DNA of 64,000 nucleotides, taken from positions 388,677 through 452,676 of the forward strand of contig NZ_QGEH01000002.1 of assembly GCF_003258515.1 (NCBI RefSeq), written 5' to 3'. The position numbers were made by a program, and so were the translations under genes. The stretch is from Marinobacter bohaiensis (GTDB lineage: Bacteria; Pseudomonadota; Gammaproteobacteria; Pseudomonadales; Oleiphilaceae). This document shows, in pieces, positions 1 to 7,846 of this stretch; within the stretch, counting starts at the first letter, position 1, and each line of letters begins with the position of its first letter. Below the pieces are notes generated by a model. The model made no database searches and was not told the DNA's origin. It saw only the letters and a program-made list of their open reading frames with translations.

Positions 1-59
1 GGGCATTCGGTCCCGGAAAGGGTGCGCTTTATCAGACACTTACAAAATACGCCTCCCCA

Positions 60-79
60 TTGGCGACACAAAACGCCAA
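60..79. promoter_or_regulatory. Inverted repeat upstream of aauB, candidate operator
   Basis: Bases 1-224 hold no convincing gene. Within them TTGGCG (60-65) and CGCCAA (74-79) form a 6-8-6 inverted repeat, about 145 bp before the aauB start. It could be a binding site for a regulator of amine use. No clear -10/-35 pair was found, so the promoter position is unknown. Confidence 0.25.
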
Positions 80-224
80 ATCCTGACCAACGACTCCCAA
101 TATTTCAGCAAGTTACGGACTCACTTCATAGCTTCCTATGCTTTGGCATGCCGCTTGCCACTCTCCTCGTGACCATCGGGCCGGGCCTCGTCCCGGAAAT
201 GAGCAACGACAAAGAGCCGCGAAC

Positions 225-1385
225 ATGAAGAATAGACGTCCTTTATCGCGATTTCTCGGCGTGACCACTGCCCTGATCACCCTGGGTGGTGCCTCCGGCC
301 TCCAGGCCGCCGAGCCCTTCAAACCGGAAGTGATGAGTGTGGAACCGGCCATCAGCGATGGCCCCAATGTGTTCGTCAATCAGGCGAGCTGGGACGGCGC
401 CAGCCGGGTCCACGTTTACGGCCAGGACGGCCTGACCTACAAGGGACTGGTGTCCATGGGTCTGACGTCGCAGCTGCTCCTGTCCGATGACGGTGCCACC
501 GTCTACACCATTTCCGACTACATGAAACGCTACACCTACGGCCCCATCGAGAGCGTGGTGCAGGCGTTCGACGTCAAGACGCTCTCGCCCAAGGGTGAAG
601 CAATCGTTCCCAACAGCGCGGCCCAGGCCATCGGCATGACGCAGCTGCTGGAAGACAGCGCCGACGGCGAACTGGTCTACGTGCAGAACGCCACGCCCGC
701 CACCTCCGTCACGGTGGTGGATACCGAATCCATGAGCGTCGTCGCCGAGGTGCCCACCCCCGGCTGCTACGGCATCATCCCCGCCGCCAGTGGCCACCGG
801 TTCTCCAGCCTGTGCGGCACCGGCCAGTTCAACACTTACACCCTGGACGGCAAGGACTACACGGTCGCCACCTCCGATACGCTGTTCAGCGTTGATGACG
901 ATCCGCTTTACCTGCACGCCGAGCGCCGCGCCGACGACGAGCTGATCTTCACCTCGTTCAACGGCAACCTCTACCTGATGGACGACAGCGGTGAGACGGT
1001 CACCCTCAAGAAAACCCTGCCGGTCACCGAGGGCGTGGACGGCGACTGGGCCCCCGGCGGCTACGCCATTACCGCCTACAACAAGCCCAACGACATGCTG
1101 TTCATGATCGTGCATTCCGACGCCTACGACGGCAGCCACAAGGACGCCTCGGAGGAAGTCTGGGCCTACAGCATGGCGGACGAGAAGCTGGTCAGCCGCT
1201 CCGAGGCCCCTTACATGACCGCCATCGACGTCACCCAGGACGACTCACCACGGTTGTTCGGCACCAATGAGGAAGACGAAAGCGTCGACGAGTACGTGTT
1301 GGCCGACGACGGCGACTTCCAGTTGGTCAAAGCCGCCTCGGACGACAAGGTGGGCTGGGCCACATCCCTGCAGGTGGCCCCATGA
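225..1385 (+). CDS. aauB: Aromatic amine dehydrogenase large subunit (MauB/AauB family)
   Basis: Heavy subunit of a periplasmic tryptophan tryptophylquinone amine dehydrogenase, which oxidises primary amines to aldehydes and ammonia and passes electrons to a small redox protein. The 386-residue product has a basic N-terminus and a hydrophobic signal segment ending near residue 28. The rest is repeated beta-strand sequence, as expected for the seven-bladed propeller of MauB/AauB. The ATG at 225 is chosen over an in-frame start at 138 because it begins directly at the signal peptide. It is the first gene of a tight five-gene operon whose order B-E-D-A-cytochrome matches the aau cluster described in Alcaligenes faecalis. 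The family is clear; the aromatic rather than methylamine assignment rests on the light chain and gene order. Confidence 0.82.
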   Translation: MKNRRPLSRFLGVTTALITLGGASGLQAAEPFKPEVMSVEPAISDGPNVFVNQASWDGASRVHVYGQDGLTYKGLVSMGLTSQLLLSDDGATVYTISDYMKRYTYGPIESVVQAFDVKTLSPKGEAIVPNSAAQAIGMTQLLEDSADGELVYVQNATPATSVTVVDTESMSVVAEVPTPGCYGIIPAASGHRFSSLCGTGQFNTYTLDGKDYTVATSDTLFSVDDDPLYLHAERRADDELIFTSFNGNLYLMDDSGETVTLKKTLPVTEGVDGDWAPGGYAITAYNKPNDMLFMIVHSDAYDGSHKDASEEVWAYSMADEKLVSRSEAPYMTAIDVTQDDSPRLFGTNEEDESVDEYVLADDGDFQLVKAASDDKVGWATSLQVAP

Positions 1386-1912
1386 GCGGCGTCGCCGGTC
1401 TGTTCAGCCTGACTTTCCTGGTGTTCACGCTGTTGCTGTTCCTGCGCGCGTTCACCCACAAGCTGTTCGACTTCGATGAATTCCAGGGCTTCCTGGCGGA
1501 TTACGAGCTGCTGCCCGAGTCGCTGGTGCGCCCGGCGGGTATGGCACTGGTGGCGCTCGAGGGTGTCACGGTGCTGGCGCTGGTCTTCGCCGCCAGCCGC
1601 CCGATCGGCCTGTTCCTGGCCATCGCCCTGCTGGCGCTCTACGCCACCGCCATCGGCATCAACCTGCGGCGCGGCAACCGGCGCATCGAATGCGGCTGCG
1701 GCGGGGCCCCGCAATGGCTGAGCCGTTCGCTGCTGGTACGCAACGGCGTGCTGGGCCTGCTGGCGCTGGTGCCCCTGACGGCGCCGCCGCCCGAGACCAG
1801 CACGCCCGGCGTGATCGCCGCCATCGCCGCCGGCCTGTGCCTGTGGGTGCTCTACACCCTGTTCGAACAGGCCAACGCCAATCTGGTGGCGATGAAAGCC
1901 CGACAACACTGA
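1382..1912 (+). CDS. aauE: Amine dehydrogenase maturation membrane protein AauE/MauE
   Basis: A 176-residue inner-membrane protein with about four hydrophobic segments and the conserved Cys-Gly-Cys-Gly stretch at residues 104-107 typical of MauE. MauE and MauD are needed to export and fold the disulfide-rich light subunit; MauE probably passes electrons or thiols across the membrane to MauD. The start overlaps the aauB stop by 4 bp (ATGA), so the two are translationally coupled. Known of the family: loss of MauE or MauD prevents accumulation of the light chain. The call is based on family resemblance plus position. Confidence 0.8.
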   Translation: MSGVAGLFSLTFLVFTLLLFLRAFTHKLFDFDEFQGFLADYELLPESLVRPAGMALVALEGVTVLALVFAASRPIGLFLAIALLALYATAIGINLRRGNRRIECGCGGAPQWLSRSLLVRNGVLGLLALVPLTAPPPETSTPGVIAAIAAGLCLWVLYTLFEQANANLVAMKARQH

Positions 1913-1920
1913 GGATTCCC

Positions 1921-2526
1921 ATGACAACCATCTACTTCATCCTGGCTTTCCTGTTCCTCGCCGTGATCGGCCTGGGCGTGGCCTTCTTCGTGCTCGCCCG
2001 CCAGATCGGCATTCTCTACGAACGCATCGCGCCCATGGGCGCGCTGGTCAACGAGTCCGGTCCCAAGGTGGGGGAGCAATCGCCCCGCTTCGCCCTGGCC
2101 AACCTCACCGGCGAGCCGGTCCACGTCGGCACGCCCACCGACCGCGCCACCCTGGTGTTCTTCCTGTCACCCACCTGCCCGGTGTGCAAGAAGCTGCTGC
2201 CCATCCTCCGTTCGGTGCGTGACAGCGAGGGCGACTGGATGCGCATCGTGCTCGCCAGCGACGGCGACGAGGCCAAACACCAGCGCTTCATCAACCAGGC
2301 CAAGCTGCACGATTTCCCCTACGTGGTCTCCACCGAACTGGGGCTGGGCTACCGGGTGGCGCGACTGCCCTACGCGGTGCTGATCGACCGCAGCGGCCGC
2401 ATCCGCGGCAAGGGGCTGGTCAACAGCCGCGAACAGCTGGAAAGCCTGTTCAATGCCCACGACATGGGCATCGGCTCCATCCAGGGTTACCTGGACGCTT
2501 CCCAATCCTCATCAGCACAAGGATAA
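1921..2526 (+). CDS. aauD: Amine dehydrogenase maturation thioredoxin-like protein AauD/MauD
   Basis: A membrane-anchored thioredoxin-fold protein of 201 residues. An N-terminal transmembrane helix (about residues 4-26) is followed by a thioredoxin-like domain with the redox motif CPVC at residues 86-89 and a cis-proline segment near the end. MauD/AauD is thought to form or isomerise the six disulfides of the light subunit in the periplasm. The start at 1921 lies 8 bp after the aauE stop. A longer in-frame reading from 1690 would overlap aauE and lacks sense. Confidence 0.82.
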   Translation: MTTIYFILAFLFLAVIGLGVAFFVLARQIGILYERIAPMGALVNESGPKVGEQSPRFALANLTGEPVHVGTPTDRATLVFFLSPTCPVCKKLLPILRSVRDSEGDWMRIVLASDGDEAKHQRFINQAKLHDFPYVVSTELGLGYRVARLPYAVLIDRSGRIRGKGLVNSREQLESLFNAHDMGIGSIQGYLDASQSSSAQG

Positions 2527-2531
2527 CGAGC

Positions 2532-3080
2532 ATGAACAGACTGATTGATGCACTGATGTCACGCATGGACGCGGGTTCGGAGAGAATCGCCCGCCGGGTG
2601 GCCCACCGCAGCGGCCGACGCAGCTTTCTGGGCAAGATGGGCATGGCCGTGGCCGGCAGCGCCATGCTGCCGATCCTGCCGTTCGACAAGAACTTCGGCG
2701 TGGCCCACGCCGAAGAAGCCGGGAGCGGGGACCACAACGCCCCCACCAACTGCGAGTACTGGCGCTACTGCGCCCTGGACGGCAACCTCTGTAACGACTG
2801 TGGCGGCACGATTACCAGCTGCCCACCGGGAGCCGAGGCGTCCAAAGTGTCCTGGGTCGGCACCTGCAGCAACCCCAACGACGGCAAGGACTACCTGGTG
2901 TCGTACAACGACTGCTGCGGCAAGGCCGCCTGCACCGGTAACGAGTGTCTGACCAGCGAGCGCGAGCGGCCGGGCTACCGCATGGGCCTGCACAACGACA
3001 TCAACTGGTGCATGGCCAACAGCTCCCAGGGCTACCACTGCACGGTGGCGGTCGTGGTGGGTATGGCCGGTGGCGCCTAG
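2532..3080 (+). CDS. aauA: Aromatic amine dehydrogenase small (TTQ) subunit
   Basis: Catalytic light subunit, 182 residues. A twin-arginine type leader (Arg29-Arg30, then Ser-Phe-Leu-Gly-Lys) leads to a Cys-rich mature domain with many cysteines for the disulfide network. The two tryptophans that would become tryptophan tryptophylquinone are Trp108 and Trp159, the catalytic Asp is Asp127, and Thr171 lies in the active site. The Trp-to-Thr spacing of 63 equals that of A. faecalis aromatic amine dehydrogenase (Trp109, Thr172) and differs from 65 in methylamine dehydrogenase (Trp57, Thr122). This favours an AauA-type enzyme for arylalkylamines such as phenylethylamine or tyramine. Substrate is inference. 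Confidence 0.85.
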   Translation: MNRLIDALMSRMDAGSERIARRVAHRSGRRSFLGKMGMAVAGSAMLPILPFDKNFGVAHAEEAGSGDHNAPTNCEYWRYCALDGNLCNDCGGTITSCPPGAEASKVSWVGTCSNPNDGKDYLVSYNDCCGKAACTGNECLTSERERPGYRMGLHNDINWCMANSSQGYHCTVAVVVGMAGGA

Positions 3081-3534
3081 GCCCGCCCTCCTGGCCCTGC
3101 TGATGGCTCTGGCCTCTCCGGCGCTCGCCGGGGAGGCCGGCACAGGCGGCGCCTGGACGCCCAAACAGAACTACACCCTGCGTTGCATCGGCTGCCACGG
3201 GCCGCACGGCGCCGGCAGCGAGCGGGGCCGGATTCCGGATTTCCGGGATTCGGTGGCGTCGTTCAGCTATCTGCCGCGCGGCCGGGAATACCTGTTGCAC
3301 GTGCCGGGTGTGGTGGGCTCCAGCCTGAACGACCAGCAGATTGCCGACGTGCTCAATTACGTGATGAAGGAGTGGGGCGGGGAGTCGCTGGGGCAGGATT
3401 TCACACCGTTTACCGATGCCGAAGTCCATTACCTGCGGCAGACGGACGTGCAGGACGTGGTGCAATTGCGCCGCGAAGTCGCCCGCCAGCTCAAGGCGGA
3501 AGGGCGGCCCGTCGCCGACTATCCCTGGCCCTGA
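3070..3534 (+). CDS. Small periplasmic monohaem c-type cytochrome, aau-linked
   Basis: A 154-residue exported protein with a signal peptide (about residues 1-20) and one haem motif CIGCH at residues 39-43. It starts with GTG inside the last 11 bp of aauA, so it belongs to the same operon. The A. faecalis aau cluster also has a small monohaem cytochrome gene (orf-2) in this place. It may accept electrons from the dehydrogenase or a blue copper protein and pass them to an oxidase, but this is inferred from position. A second haem motif is absent, so it is not a MauG-type dihaem enzyme. Confidence 0.75.
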   Translation: MAPRPALLALLMALASPALAGEAGTGGAWTPKQNYTLRCIGCHGPHGAGSERGRIPDFRDSVASFSYLPRGREYLLHVPGVVGSSLNDQQIADVLNYVMKEWGGESLGQDFTPFTDAEVHYLRQTDVQDVVQLRREVARQLKAEGRPVADYPWP

Positions 3535-3541
3535 ACCACGA

Positions 3542-4522
3542 TCAACCGGTCGCCGTCGTGACACTGCGGGGGATCAGTAACCCGGCGGCCGGATCCCATT
3601 CCCAGAAGCGCTCCGGGCGCAGCTCGACGCCACCGATCCAGCGCCCATCGACGAGCAGCGGATAAGCCGAGGCGCGGCCCGCCATGACCGCCCGACCGTG
3701 ATCGGTGAGTTCGTAGGTCTGGCGCGGATCGATCACCGGCGGCTGCGGCCCCCCGGTGGCCAGCAAAGCGGCGTCACCCTGTGCCAGGGTGTCCAGCAGC
3801 CAGTGAAACCCCAGGTCCCCGAGGAAACGGCGATCCTCGGTTTTCTGGTATTCGGCAAACAGTGGGCTGAAACGGTTCTCGCCCTGGGCGATCAGGCTGA
3901 GGGCATGGTAGGCGGTGCGCGACAGCCCGGTACCGGGCTGGGGGTATTCCTCCAGCACCCGCCGTACCGTGCCGTCGAGATACGGCAGGGCGGTGGTGTC
4001 TTCATCCAGCAGATGCACCCAGGCCTCGGGGTCAGGCTCACGGAACGCCCGCCAGGCGCGTTGGGCCAACTGGATCTGTGCCCGGCTGACCGGCGCTTCC
4101 AACGCCTCGAAACGCGGCCGCATCCCGTCCCGGCCCTCGCCCAGGTATTCGTCCGCGCACAACAGCGTCAGCGCGGTGTTCGCCGGCAGCCGCTCAGCGA
4201 GGGCGTCGAGCACCTGCAGCAACTGAAGCTGGTCGTACAGGTCATGCTCGAACCAGAGCCGCACGGCGTCGAATCGTCCACACCCCGCCAACAGGGCATC
4301 ACGCTCGGCGAAATCCGCCTGCACCTGCTCAGGCGTTGACCAATGCCGCTCCGCGATGAACCGGGCGCGGCAGGCGGACAGTTCGGTCAGACTGAGGCCG
4401 GCCGGGACCGGCCCTTCGTGCAGGATGTCGCGCCAGGGCAGCCATTCACCGGTGACCCCGGCGTCCTGCAACGTCTCCAGGGCCCGATCGCCGTTGGTGA
4501 TGTTGAGGACGGCGGCGGTCAT
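3542..4522 (-). CDS. DUF1835 domain protein
   Basis: A 326-residue soluble protein. The N-terminus carries the family signature of a Thr-Asn-Gly-Asp segment (residues 9-12) and a Trp-Arg-Asp-Ile-Leu-His-Glu-Gly-Pro stretch (residues 30-38) shared by DUF1835 proteins, usually followed by a DUF3658-like C-terminal part. Function is unknown; members often occur beside sigma factors or regulators. It converges on the aau operon with 7 bp between stops, and its start at 4522 abuts the stop of the next leftward gene at 4525, so the two are probably co-transcribed. Confidence 0.7.
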   Translation of the reverse strand: MTAAVLNITNGDRALETLQDAGVTGEWLPWRDILHEGPVPAGLSLTELSACRARFIAERHWSTPEQVQADFAERDALLAGCGRFDAVRLWFEHDLYDQLQLLQVLDALAERLPANTALTLLCADEYLGEGRDGMRPRFEALEAPVSRAQIQLAQRAWRAFREPDPEAWVHLLDEDTTALPYLDGTVRRVLEEYPQPGTGLSRTAYHALSLIAQGENRFSPLFAEYQKTEDRRFLGDLGFHWLLDTLAQGDAALLATGGPQPPVIDPRQTYELTDHGRAVMAGRASAYPLLVDGRWIGGVELRPERFWEWDPAAGLLIPRSVTTATG

Positions 4523-4524
4523 GA

Positions 4525-5355
4525 TCAGAGCTGATCGCCGGAGACAAACTTCAGCAGCACGGCGCCACTGGCATCGAACAGCGTCAATCGTGCGCCCTGT
4601 TGCTCGTAACGGGCCGTCTTCTGCAGTGCGTTCTGGAATGCCTGCTCGCGCTCCATGCCCTCGAAGCAGGCCATCATGGTGGAGGCCAGCGGGCCTAACT
4701 GGAGCTGGTCACCGGTCAGGGTGTAACCGCCGGAGAACTGGTTGCAGCCGGAGAAGCCGGAAACGCGGTCGTCTTCGCCATCCAGGACGATGTTGAGCTT
4801 GCGCTTGTCGCTCTCCCGGTCGATGGCGTCATCGCCGATGTGGGTCAGTTCCCAGAAGGTGCCCACCAGGCCGTGGGCGGGCGTGTCGGCACGCGCCTCG
4901 TCGGCGATGGTTCCGCCGGTGCGGGACACCACGATGTCGACCGGTTCGGTCTGGGCCACGGGATCCACCGGGTTGGCCTGGGTGGAGATGAATATCAGCC
5001 GGTCCTCAACCGTCACCTTGGCGCGCAGGCTGTAGCGACGGTTGGGCAGCAGGTCGTCCGGATCGTAGGCCAGCTGGAAATTCCAGGGCGGGGCACTGTC
5101 GGCCTTGAAGCGGGTTTCGGCGATCACGTGCGCCGGCGCGTCGGCCAGGGACACGTCTTCCAGGGTGACGGTCACATCGGCACCGGGTGGCAGCATCATG
5201 CGCTCCCGGTACGTGACCGTGCCGTCGATTAATTTCATGTCGGAGGTCCCCTGCAACCAGGCGCAGCCGCTGGCCAGCACCAAGGCTCCCAGTACCAGGC
5301 TGATGCCCGTCCACTGGCTCATCCGTTTGAACATACGCTTAGCGCCGCGATTCAT
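4525..5355 (-). CDS. YbaY-like plus META domain lipoprotein
   Basis: A 276-residue predicted lipoprotein. A signal peptide ends at a lipobox Ala-Ser-Gly-Cys near residue 31. Residues about 38-145 resemble the YbaY/type III secretion-associated lipoprotein domain (segments on oxidisable or strand-forming repeats), and residues about 165-270 form a META (HslJ-like) domain with the typical Ser-Gly-Cys-Asn-Gln-Phe motif and a partner Cys in Met-Met-Ala-Cys. Both domains are known from envelope lipoproteins linked to stress or antibiotic tolerance. A good AGGAG site precedes the ATG at 5355. The exact role is unknown. Confidence 0.72.
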   Translation of the reverse strand: MNRGAKRMFKRMSQWTGISLVLGALVLASGCAWLQGTSDMKLIDGTVTYRERMMLPPGADVTVTLEDVSLADAPAHVIAETRFKADSAPPWNFQLAYDPDDLLPNRRYSLRAKVTVEDRLIFISTQANPVDPVAQTEPVDIVVSRTGGTIADEARADTPAHGLVGTFWELTHIGDDAIDRESDKRKLNIVLDGEDDRVSGFSGCNQFSGGYTLTGDQLQLGPLASTMMACFEGMEREQAFQNALQKTARYEQQGARLTLFDASGAVLLKFVSGDQL

Positions 5356-5449
5356 CCTGTTGTCTCCTGCTGGTCCATTTATTCACGGATCGATGACCGC
5401 CCCGTGACAGCAGCGGCCAACCTGTGCCTCTCAGATCTGCACCTTACTT

Positions 5450-5863
5450 TCAGACCTGTACCTTGCCACGCAGGGCCTTGGTGCGGCCGCGCTGGGTCTT
5501 GCGGTCCATGCGTTTGCGTTTGGCAGAGCGCGACGGGCGTGTGGCCCGGCGTGCCTTGGGAGTCTCGCCGGCCGCCTGCAACAGTGCCTGCAGCCGGGCC
5601 AGCGCATCCTCCCGGTTCTGTTCCCGGGTACGGTACTGTTGTGCCTTGATGACCAGGGTCCCGTCCTTACTGATGCGCTGGTCGGCCATGGCCAACAGGC
5701 GTTCCTTGTAGACCTCCGGCAGCGACGAAGCGCGGATATCAAAACGCAGGTGGATCGCGCTGGACGTCTTGTTGACGTTCTGGCCGCCGGCGCCCTGGGC
5801 GCGGATGGCGGTCCACTCGATTTCGTCGTCACTGATCACGACATTGCGGGAAATCCGCAGCAC
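5450..5863 (-). CDS. arfB: Alternative ribosome-rescue factor B (peptidyl-tRNA hydrolase ArfB)
   Basis: A 137-residue class I release-factor-like protein that hydrolyses peptidyl-tRNA on stalled ribosomes. The catalytic GGQ is at residues 26-28 within an Ala-Gly-Gly-Gln-Asn-Val-Asn-Lys context. The C-terminal tail is rich in Lys and Arg, as needed to enter the empty mRNA channel. There is no codon-recognition domain, which separates ArfB from RF1/RF2. Length matches E. coli YaeJ (140). It is probably a single-gene unit. Confidence 0.9.
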   Translation of the reverse strand: MLRISRNVVISDDEIEWTAIRAQGAGGQNVNKTSSAIHLRFDIRASSLPEVYKERLLAMADQRISKDGTLVIKAQQYRTREQNREDALARLQALLQAAGETPKARRATRPSRSAKRKRMDRKTQRGRTKALRGKVQV

Positions 5864-5947
5864 ACTGTCTCCTGTTCGTTGGCGTTGAGCGATGGACTGG
5901 CTCCCTCACACTATAAACCAGCCGTCGGGGTCTCGCCGGGGCGGGCC

Positions 5948-6670
5948 TCAGCGGGTACCAATCATCGGCCGTACCAGGGCCGGCCCACCCAGCTGACTCA
6001 TCTGCCCGGTGATCCAGTCCACCCGCTGCCAGACGTAGGCGGAGGGCCGCGCCGCGTTCAACGCCTTGGGGTTGGGCAACACCGCCGCCAGTCGCGCCGC
6101 CTGACTGGCACTGAGCTGGCGGGCGTGGATGCCGAAATAGCGCAGACTGGCCGCTTCCACACCATAGACGCCATCGCCGAACTCCGCGACGTTGAGGTAG
6201 ACCTCCATGATGCGCCGCTTCGACCAGAGCGCTTCCAGGCCCAGGGTGATCCCCGCTTCCAGCCCCTTACGCACCAGTTGACGGCCGTTCCACAGGAACA
6301 GGTTCTTGGCGGTCTGCTGGGAGATGGTGCTGGCGCCGCGCAGATTGTCGCCGTCGCGATAATCCGCCACCGCCGTACGGATCGCATCCAGGTCCAGCCC
6401 CCAGTGTTGCAGGAAACGCTGATCCTCACTGGCGATAACGGCCAGCGGCATCCAGGGCGAGATCTCCTCCAGCGCCACCCAGTTCTGCACCTGGCGGCGT
6501 TCCGGATGCTGGAAGCGGTCCGCCAGCATGAAGGCCGTGGTGGGCGGATCGACGAAGCGCAGCAGCGCGATCAGACCGAGCAGTAGCAGTAACAGCCCCA
6601 GCACGAGGAAGAGCAGCCAGCGGAGGGTCCGCTTCCAAACCGATTGTCGCGCCACGCACCAGGCCCCCAC
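5948..6670 (-). CDS. mtgA: Monofunctional biosynthetic peptidoglycan glycosyltransferase
   Basis: A family GT51 enzyme that polymerises lipid II into glycan strands, anchored in the inner membrane. A single transmembrane helix (about residues 17-38) is followed by the GT51 domain with the catalytic Glu82 in a Ser-Glu-Asp-Gln-Arg-Phe motif and the conserved Gly-Ala-Ser-Thr-Ile-Ser-Gln-Gln and Lys-Arg-Arg-Ile-Met-Glu motifs. Length of 240 residues is normal for MtgA. No ATG is available: GTG codons at 6670 or 6655 are the candidate starts, so the first few residues are uncertain. Confidence 0.9.
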   Translation of the reverse strand: MGAWCVARQSVWKRTLRWLLFLVLGLLLLLLGLIALLRFVDPPTTAFMLADRFQHPERRQVQNWVALEEISPWMPLAVIASEDQRFLQHWGLDLDAIRTAVADYRDGDNLRGASTISQQTAKNLFLWNGRQLVRKGLEAGITLGLEALWSKRRIMEVYLNVAEFGDGVYGVEAASLRYFGIHARQLSASQAARLAAVLPNPKALNAARPSAYVWQRVDWITGQMSQLGGPALVRPMIGTR

Positions 6671-6779
6671 TCCCGGATCCGATGAAATTCAGCCTTCCAT
6701 GTTGCCCGGTATCGGCGACACGTCAAGTGACCGGACTGTCAGGCACCGCCCGATCCCGCCGATCCGACCGGGCGGAACA

Positions 6780-7835
6780 CTACCCCAGCGACTGCAGGCG
6801 GGTGGCGGGGAAACGGTCGAGCAGGTGGTGCATCAGGTAGACCAGGCACAGGGTTACCAGCACCGCCACGGCCATGGAACTGAAGCGGTAGAGGTCGCTG
6901 TAGATCAGGTCGTGCGCGGGCGTCAGGTACTGGCCGAACAGGATTGCCATGGTGGTCAGGGCGCTGAATCCGGACGCCGACAGGCCGCCTTCCAGGGTGT
7001 GCAGGCGGGCGAACAGGAACAGGCTGAGCCAGAGACCGAAGGCGGTCAGCGGCAGGGTGGTGTAATGGTTCATCAGCACCAGCTGGACGATGAGGCCGAA
7101 ATTACAGCCCACCAGGGTGCCAATGGCCCGGTTCCAGCCGGCCGGTCCGGCGCCTTTCCAGGTCATCGGGAACAGGATCAGGATGGTCGCCACTTGGGCC
7201 GACAGGGAACCGCGCAGGTCCATGACCTGGAACACCACGAACGACAGGGTGCACACGGTGGTGGCCAGGATCACCTCGTGACGCTGGTTACTCAGCGGTT
7301 TCTGCGCCATCTGCCGGGGCTGGCGCGGTTCCACATCCGGGAACAGCGTGTGCATCAGGAAGGCGATGAAGATGGTCGTCGCCGTGGCCCCGGCGTTGGA
7401 CAGGGCCAGGTCGATCACGTCCGTCGACGGGTAGCTGGCAAAGTTGAACTGCATCGAGAGACTGACGATGCACTGGGCCCCGAACAGCAGGTTGGATCCC
7501 CGCGACATGGCGCGAAAGCACAGGGTGAACAGGCCCAGCACGATCAGGACCATGGGCACCGGCTTGTCGCCGAACAGGCCATGCACCACCAGCACCACCA
7601 CCGTGACCAGACCGGCCGCGGCGGCGAACTGGCGCACGATGTGGGCGTTGATGATCGGCACCATGCCCAGCAGCAGCATCGGGTAGACGGTATAGAACGC
7701 GCCGTAGCTGCTGTTGCTGAGCTTGCAGATCAGAAAGCCGATGATACCGCCGAAGGCAATGCGCAGGCACTGTCGCAGATCGTTGGCGTTCATCGATGCC
7801 TTCTGGACCATCAGGACCGGCTTGAAGCGCGACAT
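6780..7835 (-). CDS. DUF2955 (FUSC-like) membrane protein, efflux partner
   Basis: A 351-residue polytopic inner-membrane protein with two sets of hydrophobic segments separated by a cytoplasmic loop around residues 170-185, the layout of FUSC/AaeB-type exporters (DUF2955). Proteins of this kind work with an HlyD-type periplasmic adaptor, as here, and are linked to export of aromatic acids or other organic anions. It is the last gene of a marR-hlyD-DUF2955 operon, 11 bp after the adaptor gene. An internal ATG at 7793 also has a good ribosome-binding site and could be the true start. Substrate is unknown. Confidence 0.75.
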   Translation of the reverse strand: MSRFKPVLMVQKASMNANDLRQCLRIAFGGIIGFLICKLSNSSYGAFYTVYPMLLLGMVPIINAHIVRQFAAAAGLVTVVVLVVHGLFGDKPVPMVLIVLGLFTLCFRAMSRGSNLLFGAQCIVSLSMQFNFASYPSTDVIDLALSNAGATATTIFIAFLMHTLFPDVEPRQPRQMAQKPLSNQRHEVILATTVCTLSFVVFQVMDLRGSLSAQVATILILFPMTWKGAGPAGWNRAIGTLVGCNFGLIVQLVLMNHYTTLPLTAFGLWLSLFLFARLHTLEGGLSASGFSALTTMAILFGQYLTPAHDLIYSDLYRFSSMAVAVLVTLCLVYLMHHLLDRFPATRLQSLG

Positions 7836-7846
7836 CGGCAGGGCCC

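Noticed and set aside
225..3080. Methylamine (mau) rather than aromatic amine (aau) dehydrogenase
   Set aside because: Gene order B-E-D-A-cytochrome and the Trp-Thr spacing of 63 agree with aau; no mauF, mauG or amicyanin gene is adjacent. Not fully excluded.
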